A stretch of 64,000 bases of DNA from Anthopleura xanthogrammica. Lineage: Eukaryota > Cnidaria > Anthozoa > Actiniaria > Actiniidae. The stretch covers positions 10,933,090-10,997,089 of the forward strand of contig OZ025207.1 of assembly GCA_964019055.1 (NCBI GenBank), given 5' to 3'. Position 1 is the stretch's first letter; each line of letters starts with the position of its first letter. The notes beneath the pieces were generated by a model, which saw only the letters and a program-made list of their open reading frames with translations, made no database searches and had not been told where the DNA came from. The translations under genes and the position numbers were made by a program. This document shows positions 44,401-56,600 of this stretch, piece by piece.

Positions 44401-47400
44401 ACCTGCTGAATGCAGATATATGAAAAGTGTAAGTTACTGAACATGCAGTTATCACTGTTTTCATTGCTACATACTGGTGGAGACAACCACGATAATAAGG
44501 GAATCGGGCAATACACTGCTGTCAATCAAACTTATTGTTCAATACCTTTACATAATCTGATTGATGGCAGTGTATTACTTCCATGCATAACAAATCAATT
44601 CAGCCAAAGGTCCCTTGGGGAAGGCTCTGCTGGATGGCAAACAAACTTTAAGAGGGGTAGTCCATAAATGCCACCTGAGGGGTGCAGAATGAAAAAAATC
44701 GAAATCGCTCAAATTTTGTCAGAATGTAGGCCTTAGTGAATTATAACTGTTGTGTAAGTTTCACTGCGATCGGATAAATAGTTTAGGAGAACGGCACCGA
44801 AAACCATTTTTTCTGATCACTTCCGGTTTTTTCACTCGATTTCACCACATCCCCAAAAACCCTAAAAATCACAAAATTCCTTTCGCATTCCTCGGCAAAC
44901 AATTTAATTTCATGATTAAGAGATCCTAACCCTCATTTGGATGGATTTATCAAGCATTTTGCTTAAAATGGGAATATTTTATCGATTTTTACATTATTTT
45001 AATTATTTTGAGCAATATTTTATACCCTATGTTGCAAGGCTAATATCTCCAATGGTACATCGATTCACATAAATTAACTACTACAGGGAGAAAGAGCAAT
45101 GTTTTATCTTTACTTTTATCAAATAAAATTTTGGGGCACTCGAAAATTCGAATTTTGGCAAGACGAAATACAACCCCTATTGACCCCCAAAATAATGACA
45201 ACTTGAGTCGTAAGCGGTCACGCTTTATGCGAAAGATAAATTATTTGGTCCAATAAACTGCTTCTAATAGACAAGAAACTCGATGGTGTAGAAGATAAAA
45301 CGTTTATTGACATTCTCAGAAAATATTAAAAGAATCCAAGTGAAATTGTTATTGTTTTAGGACAACCAATTCAAGTTGAGTCTTCTTGTTGTGTCACTCG
45401 ATACTAACGATTTGCCCCTTCGATTTTCGATAATATTTGGTATAGATTGTCTTTAAAAAACCTCAATCACAATATAAGAACCTTACTAATACAGTATGAA
45501 CAATTTGTACCTTATTACACTTGGATTTGTAGAAAATAAACTCGTTGAAGCCAGGCGCCATGCGAATAACTATTAGAAAAAACCTACTAATGGTCTATCA
45601 CCAATCGAGACCTGTGATTGGCTGAGCTACTAGGGGTCTATTAGTGATAGTCCTCTAGTAGCGAAAAGCACTGGTTTTGAAAACCAAAAAAAATATATTT
45701 AAAGCAAAATCCAAAACTTTTTGCATCCTTTTATTGGACCGATTAGTAGGTTTTTACTAAAACAATTAGACCTCTCGCCCTCATGGCCTACGAGTCAATA
45801 GCCCATTCGGCCTTCGGCCTCATGGGCTATTGACTCGTAGACCATTCGGACTCGAGGACTAATTGTTAAATAGTCCAACTGACTTTGCAGGATTACGTGA
45901 CAAATATTACCACAGGTAGCCCGTCATCACTACATCACATTTAACTCGTACATGGACGGCCTTGCCGTGGCATCACTTGTTTTTGGTTTCAGATGATCTT
46001 AGGCAATAAAAGTCTAAAAAAAGTTAGCTGTAATCGTTTTATAGTCATGCTTTTATTTGTTGATCTCAGAATGGTCCTAGTGTTTTACAACTTTCAATTA
46101 TTAACTTTTTTAACATGAAAAATAATGTATTTTTAAAAGTTTTTTGTTAACGGTAAGTGAAAACAAACCTAACCGTTAGCCGTTAAAAAAAAGCCAAAAT
46201 TTTAATCGTTAGCCGCAAAAACTACCGCCCAATTGAGACCCTCAGTCTAGTGATGCCACGCCTTCCAACGCAACTATCCAGAAACAAGGATGGGCACTGG
46301 AAAAGTGCAAGACTGCACGAAGAAGCAAATGCAGTATAGTAACATGCATGGATAAAATGTTTTCAGGGCACTTCTGCAATATCATCACTACAAAAAACAC
46401 CCTACATACGCAAATCATGTGCATTTGTGTTTTCTATGGTGTGGGATAAACTGGTTATACAATGGTTTCTCGTGGCATACCGTGGATCCCGGGGGGTACT
46501 CCCTATAATTGACTATACGGGGAAGCTCCGCCCGAAAGGGGTACTTTTTTCAGGCCACACGTATAGAAAAGGGGTGGAAATTTGTGAGTTTTGGTATAAA
46601 AAGGGGTAGGTTTTCTTCGAAGGTATATAAAAGGGGTACCTTTTCAGGCAAAAAAAGGTATAAAAAAGGTACCTTTTTGCTGAAATTTGGTATAGAAAAG
46701 GGTAAGGGGTCAAGAGTCCGGGCGGAGCATCCCCTTATGAAACGACCCGAAGTGCCCCCCCCCCCCCCCCCCTGGGCCGTGTATATCCCACTCGTCACTT
46801 GTATTTTCTTTGGTATACACGCTCGCCCTAAAGAATCGTGTGTATACTAGAAAAAAATCGAAACAATTGTATAACTTTCATTTCAAATGGTTCTAAACCT
46901 TCATAAAACTCTTTTAACGCACTAAGTCAAACGTTTTAAACTTTTTAAGGAACTAGTTTCTTTTAAAACGTAGGAAGGCTGAGCCCCTCCAAATTCTTGA
47001 AGGGGGTGGGGGGCTATAGCCCCCTTCTCCGCCGCCTCTGAGTTTGTGATATAAACTGATGATCTTGACAGAAGCGAGCTGGGTATCTGTTTTTAACATG
47101 GAACCAAAAACAAAACAAAATTGTTTGTAAATTCTGGCACTACTGCCTTGCGTTTTCTTGGTCTCCTACAGGAAAAAATTAAATACGACATCCAAACTAA
47201 AAGATCCCATTCGCCCCACCCTAAATCCTCCAGTTTCGATCCTTTAAAATGAAAAATGATGTTTATGAAGCATAAAGATATTTTCACAAAAACATGAAGA
47301 GTGTGGACATGGGTTACGTTCTGCGACTATGACACACAGTTGCATGTTTTCCGCAATGGTCTCTATCAGTATGTAGGGTGTTTTTTGTAGTGATGATATT

Positions 47401-49612
47401 GCAGAAGTGCCCTGAAAACATTTTATCCATGCATGTTACTATACTGCATTTGCTTCTTCGTGCAGTCTTGCACTTTTCCAGTGCCCATCCTTGTTTCTGG
47501 ATAGTTGCGTTGGAAGGCGTGGCATCACTAGACTGAGGGTCTCAATTGGGCGGTAGTTTTTGCGGCTAACGATTAAAATTTTGGCTTTTTTTTAACGGCT
47601 AACGGTTAGGTTTGTTTTCACTTACCGTTAACAAAAAACTTTTAAAAATACATTATTTTTCATGTTAAAAAAGTTAATAATTGAAAGTTGTAAAACACTA
47701 GGACCATTCTGAGATCAACAAATAAAAGCATGACTATAAAACGATTACAGCTAACTTTTTTTAGACTTTTATTGCCTAAGATCATCTGAAACCAAAAACA
47801 AGTGATGCCACGGCAAGGCCGTCCATGTACGAGTTAAATGTGATGTAGTGATGACGGGCTACCTGTGGTAATATTTGTCACGTAATCCTGCAAAGTCAGT
47901 TGGACTATTTAACAATTAGTCCTCGAGTCCGAATGGTCTACGAGTCAATAGCCCATGAGGCCGAAGGCCGAATGGGCTATTGACTCGTAGGCCATGAGGG
48001 CGAGAGGTCTAATTGTTTTAGTAAAAACCTACTAATCGGTCCAATAAAAGGATGCAAAAAGTTTTGGATTTTGCTTTAAATATATTTTTTTTGGTTTTCA
48101 AAACCAGTGCTTTTCGCTACTAGAGGACTATCACTAATAGACCCCTAGTAGCTCAGCCAATCACAGGTCTCGATTGGTGATAGACCATTAGTAGGTTTTT
48201 TCTAATAGTTATTCGCATGGCGCCTGGCTTCAACGAGTTTATTTTCTACAAATCCAAGTGTAATAAGGTACAAATTGTTCATACTGTATTAGTAAGGTTC
48301 TTATATTGTGATTGAGGTTTTTTAAAGACAATCTATACCAAATATTATCGAAAATCGAAGGGGCAAATCGTTAGTATCGAGTGACACAACAAGAAGACTC
48401 AACTTGAATTGGTTGTCCTAAAACAATAACAATTTCACTTGGATTCTTTTAATATTTTCTGAGAATGTCAATAAACGTTTTATCTTCTACACCATCGAGT
48501 TTCTTGTCTATTAGAAGCAGTTTATTGGACCAAATAATTTATCTTTCGCATAAAGCGTGACCGCTTACGACTCAAGTTGTCATTATTTTGGGGGTCAATA
48601 GGGGTTGTATTTCGTCTTGCCAAAATTCGAATTTTCGAGTGCCCCAAAATTTTATTTGATAAAAGTAAAGATAAAACATTGCTCTTTCTCCCTGTAGTAG
48701 TTAATTTATGTGAATCGATGTACCATTGGAGATATTAGCCTTGCAACATAGGGTATAAAATATTGCTCAAAATAATTAAAATAATGTAAAAATCGATAAA
48801 ATATTCCCATTTTAAGCAAAATGCTTGATAAATCCATCCAAATGAGGGTTAGGATCTCTTAATCATGAAATTAAATTGTTTGCCGAGGAATGCGAAAGGA
48901 ATTTTGTGATTTTTAGGGTTTTTGGGGATGTGGTGAAATCGAGTGAAAAAACCGGAAGTGATCAGAAAAAATGGTTTTCGGTGCCGTTCTCCTAAACTAT
49001 TTATCCGATCGCAGTGAAACTTACACAACAGTTATAATTCACTAAGGCCTACATTCTGACAAAATTTGAGCGATTTCGATTTTTTTCATTCTGCACCCCT
49101 CAGGTGGCATTTATGGACTACCCCTCTTAAAATGCTTTGTATCTTGAAATCAAAAGTATCTTATATAATTATAGTTAGGGGAAAAAAGTATTTTGGAAAA
49201 GGTTTTGGATATGACATTAGTAATCAAACCAAATTTCTTGAAATAAAGGAAGTCCAAATTTTTCTGCCATCCAGTAACAGTGATGTGATAATATCCTGCA
49301 AATAGCCTATCAAGACAACAGAATGGTATAGTATAACCTAACCTTTTTTTAATTCGTATACAGTACTAAAAAAACTTTTAATTTTAGATTGGAGCTGATG
49401 CAGTTGGTATGAGCACAGTGCATGAGGTTGTGGTTGCCAGGCATTCTGGTATCAAAGTCCTGGGAATTTCTCTCATAACAAACATTGTCGTGTCAGACTA
49501 CAATGAGGATTCAGAAGGAGCCAATCATGAGGAAGTGCTTGCTGCAGGAAGAAAACGGGCGGCAGATATGCAAAGATTGGTATCTACAATTTTGTGCAAG
49601 ATCGTTGATTAG
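41475..49612 (+). CDS. PNP: Purine nucleoside phosphorylase
   Basis: Six in-phase exons: 41475-41506, 42519-42700, 42853-42956, 43461-43636, 44257-44428, 49388-49612; 296 residues, close to the human 289. The enzyme cleaves inosine and guanosine with phosphate in cytosolic purine salvage. Visible family motifs are the phosphate-binding [33 protein letters not shown] (His and Glu of the active site; human has Phe where this has Cys); [29 protein letters not shown] (purine-contact Glu); [24 protein letters not shown] (base-contact Asn); and ANHEEVL (His). Starting at 41475 gives a short [11 protein letters not shown] leader before the conserved region. Intron 5 is about 5 kb because a 4.48-kb palindrome is inserted in it; all other introns are about 0.15-1.0 kb. 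Confidence 0.96.
44648..49130. mobile_element. 4.48-kb TTAA-bounded perfect palindrome in PNP intron 5
   Basis: Two 1762-bp arms, 44648-46409 and 47369-49130, are inverted copies; every pair checked sums to 93778, so there are no net indels. A 959-bp unique loop lies between. The outer ends are TTAAGAGGGGTAGTCCATAA and its complement, so TTAA bounds both sides. The arms encode no recognisable protein. They contain nested repeats, for example an inner 53-bp hairpin (45788-45840; CTACGAGTCAATAGCCCAT with its inverse) and an inner element with ends AACCTACTAATGG / GATTAGTAGG (about 45570-45770). The same nested insertions are in both arms. Probably a non-autonomous piggyBac- or Kolobok-like element. 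Confidence 0.85.
46484..46790. repeat. GGGGTACTCCC repeat in the palindrome loop
   Basis: GGGGGGTACTCCCTATAATT opens a region with five or more spaced copies of GGTATAAAAAGGGGT-like motifs, closing near a 16-nt poly(C) tract and GGGCCGTGTATATCCCACT. The repeated AAAAGGGGTA units are a separate insertion, since they lie only in the loop. Confidence 0.6.
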
Positions 49613-49865
49613 CAATGTGTCATTTAATTACCAAAAATTAATAATAATAATGATAAATGAATTGACTTTCTTTGGAATGTAGGAAAATTATTTCCATATT
49701 ATTACTATATGATTTATAACCATACTTTGAATTTTTACAAAATCCTAGACATAAACTATTAATAGTCGGTAGATCAGACCTATTTTAACTTTGAGCATAA
49801 TGTTTTCCAATTTCAGACAATGTTTCATTTCATGGAGAATATAAGATTTGAGTTACATCCATATT

Positions 49866-50083
49866 ACAGTGCGAATCAAAAAACCGTGGGCACCCAGAAA
49901 TATTTCAGAGATTGTTTATCGTTCGTTGACCAGTCTGAAACAACTCTCTAACTGCTAGAATATAGACTGATTTTTAGTCAGATAAACTTCTTGTAGTTAG
50001 AAAGTCGTTTCAGATTGTTCAACAAACAATAAACAATTTCTAAATTATTTCTGGGTGCCCATGGTTTTTCAGCTTGCACTTTA
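49866..50083. mobile_element. Mariner-like palindromic MITE (CAGTGCGAATCAAAAAACC)
   Basis: Ends CAGTGCGAATCAAAAAACCG and GGTTTTTCAGCTTGCACTT are inverted with one small gap; GGGCACCCAGAAATA and TATTTCTGGGTGCCC extend the stem. TA flanks both sides, suggesting a TA duplication. Confidence 0.7.
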
Positions 50084-50238
50084 ATTTAATGTATGAAAGA
50101 AATAATACTCAAGGGACATGACAGGTGGTCTGAAATGTGAATTATTTCCACTTCCTGCCACTGAGTAATATAATGTGATAGTGTTATAATCTATGTCAGC
50201 AGGTGACTTCTGAATCTTAAAGTGAGTTTGTTATTGTT

Positions 50239-50476
50239 TTAAGGCGATGTTACACAAGACAATTTGCAACGATGATTTTTTCGCCCAACACTATTGCGCG
50301 AAAGATTCATACCCTGTAACATGCTAGGTGGAACGATTTTTAGCGTAATCAACTTCAGGCAATACATTGCAAGTTTCTGATCTGAAGTCAAACCATCGCA
50401 ATTCAACATGACAAATTTTTCACAGCGTTGCACAAAAAATCATCTTGCGAATCGTCTTGTTTAACATCGCCTTTAA
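50239..50476. mobile_element. 230-bp MITE with TTAA target-site duplication
   Basis: Ends GGCGATGTTACACAAGACAA and TTGTTTAACATCGCC are inverted. TTAA flanks both sides (50239-50242, 50473-50476). GATGATTTTT / AAAAATCATC pair inside. The ends resemble the TTAA element at 40358. Confidence 0.85.
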
Positions 50477-51011
50477 GGTCTTCATTAGTACATGAATGAT
50501 ATTAATTCAGTCAGATCACTCCATAGGGAACTTTGTGTTGTGATCAAAAGCTTAAACCCGAATTAATAGAATATAATTATCCATGAAAGTGTTTGAAGTG
50601 AGTTTTTAAAAATGATCTTAGCTCTAACTTATAAATAAGTAATAATGCAAAATTATGCAACAGAACTATGTATACTACTAAATAATTAGGTAGGTCACCT
50701 TGCCAATTTTTAGGTAAATCTTAAAAGTACATCCCTCAGATAAAAATCACAACCTAGCATAGTTAGAGCAATGTTCAACTTTGAACCGTAATTTCTAAGC
50801 ACAACTGCCATCTAATGACAGAATCCTGTCTTTAAGGCAATATTATTGCAAAACTGATAATATAATCATGATTTGTGAAAAACAGTACTGTATTATAAAA
50901 TATTAATTCCCCTCAACAGATGCAAAAAAGTTTAATCCTGGGGAATAGCTAGGCATGACAAAGAAAGTATTTTGAAAAAAACATTTTTTTGAAGATGTTA
51001 TAGAATATATA

Positions 51012-51157
51012 TAGAAACCTTGCAGCACGTCGGAATGCAGCTCAATTTGGAGGACAAAACCAAAAGGTTCCCATTCTCAGGAGACTGAAATTCTTTTGTT
51101 TTGTCCTCCAAATTGAGCTGCTTTGACATCAAATGCAAGGGTTCTACAGTATATAGG
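51012..51157. mobile_element. Hairpin MITE (CAGCTCAATTTGGAGGACAAAAC)
   Basis: GCAGCTCAATTTGGAGGACA and TGTCCTCCAAATTGAGCTGC are perfectly inverted; TATAGAAACCTTGCA and TGCAAGGGTTCTACAGTATA are the outer ends. Confidence 0.75.
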
Positions 51158-53664
51158 TTCAGGTATGGTGATTCTTTTAAAAGTGCTCAAAATGTCATGT
51201 TGCTTTCATTCTCAAATCAGCACTAGCTGCCCTCCCAAAATAACAACTCAAGTAGCTTTAGCACTAAAGGTCACCATACCTTAGTCTACTGATGCCCTTA
51301 AAAACAACCTTTGGGATATATATGATGAAAGGGGTCAATTTTTTATTTTTAGAATAAAATATTTGAGCTAGTATTTTGAATATATTTTCAGCTTTGAATC
51401 TTCAACTATTACATGTATCTTCAAATTCATTCTTAGGATTAGGGATCCATATGTACGATAGTCCTCATTTTAGTGGTTAAGTAATGGTTTATTTATTTGT
51501 CTCTAACAACAATGGCCCAGACAGGCTTCAGAAATGTTTCAGCCTCCATCAAGCACTCCTGATGTGACAATGGATAGTTCATTTCCTAATGTTTGATTGA
51601 GTAAAGCCAAAACATCAGCCACCTGGAGTTTATCTTGTTCAAAGTGACAGAAAAACATGCCGTAAATTGTGTACTAATTTTATCATATTATTCATTTCTA
51701 TTTTAATAATGGTTTAAAATATTATCAATCAAGATAATTACATTTAGTTTTTAGTTAATAAATTATGTAACTTATTGTTAATTTATGGTATTTACTATGT
51801 GCTTATTTAATATATCTAGACATATATTGTATTATTATGTTTATTTCAGTACCATTATTATAATCCTGTTGGTAAATAAAACTATGTTTTGTGTAAGGTG
51901 GTATTCTTTAAAAAAATAAATTTTATCTCTAATTGATTACACCACCCCACCTCACCCCTCCCCCTCATGTATGTTGACAATTATCTCCACCCCTCCCCTG
52001 AGAAGTTACTAATTAGTCCTTCAATTCTCAAGAGTTTTGTCCCATTTATTTTCTACCATAAATAAAAATTCCAGAAATTAAAAATAAATTCAGGAAATGA
52101 TACAAATATTCATTCAATTTTTCATTCATTCAAAATTTTGACCAAAATGCCTTTAATTAATGCTTCTAAAACTCTAACATTGCACTAGCCTATTCTACTT
52201 GTCTAGAATTTTTTACCAACTGACTGCATTAATTTAGATAAAATATTTCAACTTCCAGAATGCTTGAGTGTTTACATTAATTTTAAAATATGATTAAATA
52301 CATTCGCCCAAATATTTGGATTTCAGATCTGTATGAAATTGGAGTATGATTCATATAATATCTGCATCCATTCTTACAGATGCCCATTTTATATTTTTTC
52401 AATAGCCCACTACCGAGATACGCTTCACTCATCACCCACAACAATGTGAAGCTCCATGCTAAATGCTTTACCCTTAGTGATTCGTAACAGGAGAAAAGTA
52501 TTAAATTTAATTTAGCACAGAGCCTCGTACTGAAACCTTTGTGAGTGACAAGCCAAACATATCTTGGAAGTGAGCAATAATGGCAACCCAATTCTGTGAC
52601 AATTATTGTCCAATTATAATTTATTATTCATACATATAATTTTATTGCCTAATAATAGCATTCATAATAAATAAATAATAAATATTTAAAATATCAGAAA
52701 CTAATCAAACCCTCTTTAATTAATAATCCATTATTTTGTGAAAATTATTCATTCTATATTTATCAATATATTATAAATTATTTTTTTTGCGATTGAAGTG
52801 ATTTTTGAAATGACATTGTTATGTCATCAATGGAAAATAGATTCTCATCAAAAATATTTTTTCCATGTCTCAATAAGATGTACAAATACTGGTAATATTT
52901 GCATCTTATAAATATTGAGGGCTATCAGATTGTCACCTCTGCCGAAGCCAATTAATGCCAAGGCTGATGACATTGACCCAATGCTTTCATGCCCAGTTCA
53001 AATTGATAATTTATGACATCATGGTAATTCAATTATAATTCTTTGACCATTAGTTCAGTGTGACCTCTGCTGAAGCTAATTAATGCCAATGCAAAGCTGA
53101 TGATATTATATGTTTTGATACCTAGTTCAACTTGATAATTTATGACATCATGGTAATTCAATTATAATTCTTTTTAAAACAGAATTAAGCTTTCCTGTTA
53201 TCATAGCAAACACCTTGCAGTTATGATAATGAACTTGACTTTATGAAAATAAATTTTCTCTGTATTCTTTTGCATTTCATGCTAAAACTGACCAAGTGAT
53301 CATTTTCAACCAATCATAGGTGAGATAGAGATCAAAACAAATGATAATATAATATAGGTAAAGTTAAAGTATCCTTATCTTACGTCGGTATCTCATAATA
53401 GTCATTGATATAGTCATTGACTAATAAACTGGAGGCCAATGGTGCACTCATTTTACCCCCCCCCCCCCCCCCTCTCCATCAGTGCTCTGTTTTACAGGTA
53501 TTTAAAGGTACACTGAATGGAAAGAAGTTCAAACAAGAATGCAAGGTCACTGAGAATTGAAGTTGGACCTCTTGCACTGAAGGCCACACAGTTAACCAAC
53601 TGCCATCCTTGCTCTTATGTATTTGACCACTAGGTAATGTATACTTGCTGTTATTTTCATAATC

Positions 53665-56600
53665 CTAATATTCATCATCCCCATCTAATGTGAAAGGGAG
53701 CATCTGCACTGCTTCTTCTGGTGTGGATTTATCATACTTGACTTTTTTAGTTTCTTTCTCCTTTGTATCTGTGTCAAAATAACAATTTACTAGATATATT
53801 ATATTCTCATTCATTGCCAAATATTTCACCAACACAAGCAGCCCTCCTACCCCCACTCCACCCCATTGTAGCAACCAAATATAATCACCCCCCCCCCCCC
53901 CCCGGTAAAAGTTACATTTGAAAATATCATCATACCACAAGGATGTGACTGATGATGTGACTGATGTTGTGACTGACCTTTAGTTGCCTTGGTAACAACA
54001 TGAACAGCGATCCCTGAGAGGCACAAGATGAGTCCAACAAAATTAACGCCATTCATTTTGTCTCCTCCAAATTCTGTTGCTAAGGATAATGTACAAACTT
54101 CCTGTTGGGACACAACATAAAATATGTCAGTCACTTAATTTTGTTAGCTTTATTCTACTGCTTACTATTAGATGACTAGAAACAAGCGCTCGTAAAATTG
54201 CAAAATACATGCACTTCAAATTCCACTGGGGATTTATCAGAAGGGGAGTCTGAGTGAGTGACTTGAAATTAAGGGGTGATCAGTCCCTGAATTACACAGG
54301 ACTAGTTTCTGGGGGTTTCCAAAATTTCAGCTTTTCAAATGATTGGAGGGGTAAATAATTATAATTAACCTTTTGTCATGCATCCCCTGCCATAACAGTT
54401 AAAACTTATAGGATATGTTTGGAAATACACACCTTAAAGATGCCTGATACAGATAAGGTAAGGCTTGATGTGTGAGAGAGGAGAAGAAATTCTGAAACAC
54501 TGAGCATGAATGCTAAGAAACAACCAAAAAAGACCATGGAGGCTGATGTTAAAGCAACATGTAAGCTGGGTGCATTGAATAAATGAGGAGATAAGACCAT
54601 TTCATGACCTGAAAAAAAAACACAGATAAAATCAGTATCAATTATGAAATACATACTTCCAATATTGTTGCATCTATCAGTGTTAGATGATATTATGTTT
54701 ATATGGGCACACATACCATCTATACAGTACATTGTTACATTGATACTGATTACAATACCTTCTATAAAAAATGCCAAAGGTGCCAGGGACATTGCCATTA
54801 GCGGCTGTATGTGATATATGGTGTCTATTGGATTGTGAAGCCCTATTAGATAAAAAACAATTGTTACAATCAAACCAATCTTCTATGCACAGGCCCTCCG
54901 TTGACCAGCTCTCAATGCAGTCCACCACCCCCCCCCCCCCTCCTCCATGCACCAGCCCTCCATGCACCAACTCTCCATGCACCAACTCTCCATGCACCAG
55001 CCCTCCATGCACCAGCCCTCCATGCACCAGCCCTCCATGCACCAACTCTCCATGCACCAGCCCTCCATGCACCAGCCCTCCATGCACCAACTCTCCATGC
55101 ACCAACTCTCCATGCACCAGCCCTTCATGCACCAACTCTCCATGCACCAGCCCTCCATGCACCAACTCTCCATGCACCAGCCCTCCATTCACCAGCCCTC
55201 CATGCACCAACTCTCCATGCACCAACTCTCCATGCACCAGCCCTTCATGCACCAGCCCTCCATGCACCAACTCTCCATGTAGCAGCCCTCAATGAGCCAA
55301 CCTTCCATGCTTCCAAGTTATTCCCAGTTATTATTTCCCCTTCCTTTTCAAGTTTCTTCTCACCTAAACTATCTTTTTGCATGATTATTTGTGTTAATGT
55401 CCATCGTACTCCACTGAGGGATGAAGCTGTCAAACACTGAAAAGAAGCCAGAAGAAAGACATTAATGATGTAAGTTATCCTTTTAGATTACAACTACAAT
55501 TATATAATGTTGTCAAGGATTTAAAACAGTAAAATGAAGAGTCATTTCAATAAACCTGGACACTACTAATTATCTGTTAGTGTTTATTAGATGCAAAGGA
55601 ACGAAAGGAGACAACACGTTTAGCATGTAATAATTTTTATTTAATTAATTAGTCCAGGTTTATTGGAATGATGCTATAAATCTTATTACTGGTAATGTGT
55701 AAGGAAAGCAAATTTATGGGACTTACAATGAAAAACCCTTCAGAATTGAATTGTGTTGATTGATAAGTAAACATGAACAGGCCTCCTGAGATGAGTCCAA
55801 CAACCGCCACTAATGATATATGCTAAAAGATATAGAATAGGCTATTTATTAGTATGAATTCTCATCTACAAGCTCTCATCTCATCTGCATGATTTCAGAC
55901 AATAACCTATAAGGCACTGAAGTGAGTAAATAAGGCATTTCTAAACCAATTTCAATTGATTAATTTTGACTCTTACCCAACTTTCAATTCTGAACAGCAA
56001 TGCAAATATTAGAATGAAAATAATGCTTGTGGATTTGGTCATGGTATACCTAGGAAAAAAATAACTAAAACTTAATTAATAGTTCAACCCAAAATCCATG
56101 AGGAAGGATCTGCTGATTTTTTTAGCTACAGGCATGTGGTCCATGCATAGAGAGGTCTAATTATTGCAAAATTAAAACAATCTAGTTTGACAGTGACCTT
56201 ATAGTAAAACATGTAGCTATAGCAAATGCCTTTATTTTGATTGGCTATTACAGGGCCTAAAATGACGGTCGGTCAATCGCCAGTCATGATGGCTGGCAAA
56301 ATTAGTTTTAGCTCGGTTTTACCTCATTTCTGGCTCAAACCTTATTGGTCAAAATGACTGGGAAGGCAAAGATTTGATCATGACCAGACAAGTTCCAATT
56401 GTGGCAGGACATTGTCCGATGACTGGCCATTATTTTGAGCCTGGTATCACTTATTGTGAAATTGGTGTAGCTGGTCAGAATGTAGGATTTGTTACTTACA
56501 AAGATACTGTGATGAACATGAAACTCCAGTTTGAAAGCCCAATATCAAGTGCACTTGCCACAGCTGAAAATCATAAAAAGCATAATAATTGTTGTCATGA

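Larger units (their letters stand above)
49613..53664. other. AT-rich intergenic region between PNP and SLC35C2
   Basis: 4 kb without a recognised gene. It contains the MITEs annotated separately at 49866, 50239 and 51012. A partial inverted pair also lies at 51170-51290 (GGTATGGTGATTC / GGTCACCATACC). A ~110-bp direct repeat occurs at 52933-53045 and 53060-53170 (TGACCTCTGC...GAAGC...AATTAATGCCAA; TTTATGACATCATGGTAATT), and a 17-nt poly(C) run is near 53456. Otherwise AT-rich sequence; it includes the 3' UTRs of the converging genes. Confidence 0.5.

Noticed and set aside
44641..49130. Viral or Polinton-like origin of the long inverted repeat
   Set aside because: No polymerase, integrase or capsid-like coding sequence occurs in the arms or loop; the TTAA ends fit a non-autonomous DNA transposon better.
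54946..55275. CRISPR-like array
   Set aside because: Head-to-tail 15-mers without spacers in a eukaryotic intron; a minisatellite.
54771..55440. Several long open frames over the CATGCACCA array (MHQPS..., CTSPP..., ALHAPT..., GLVHGEL... repeats)
   Set aside because: They arise because the repeat unit is 15 bp, divisible by 3. The array lies between two in-phase SLC35C2 exons, so it is intron, not a repetitive protein gene.
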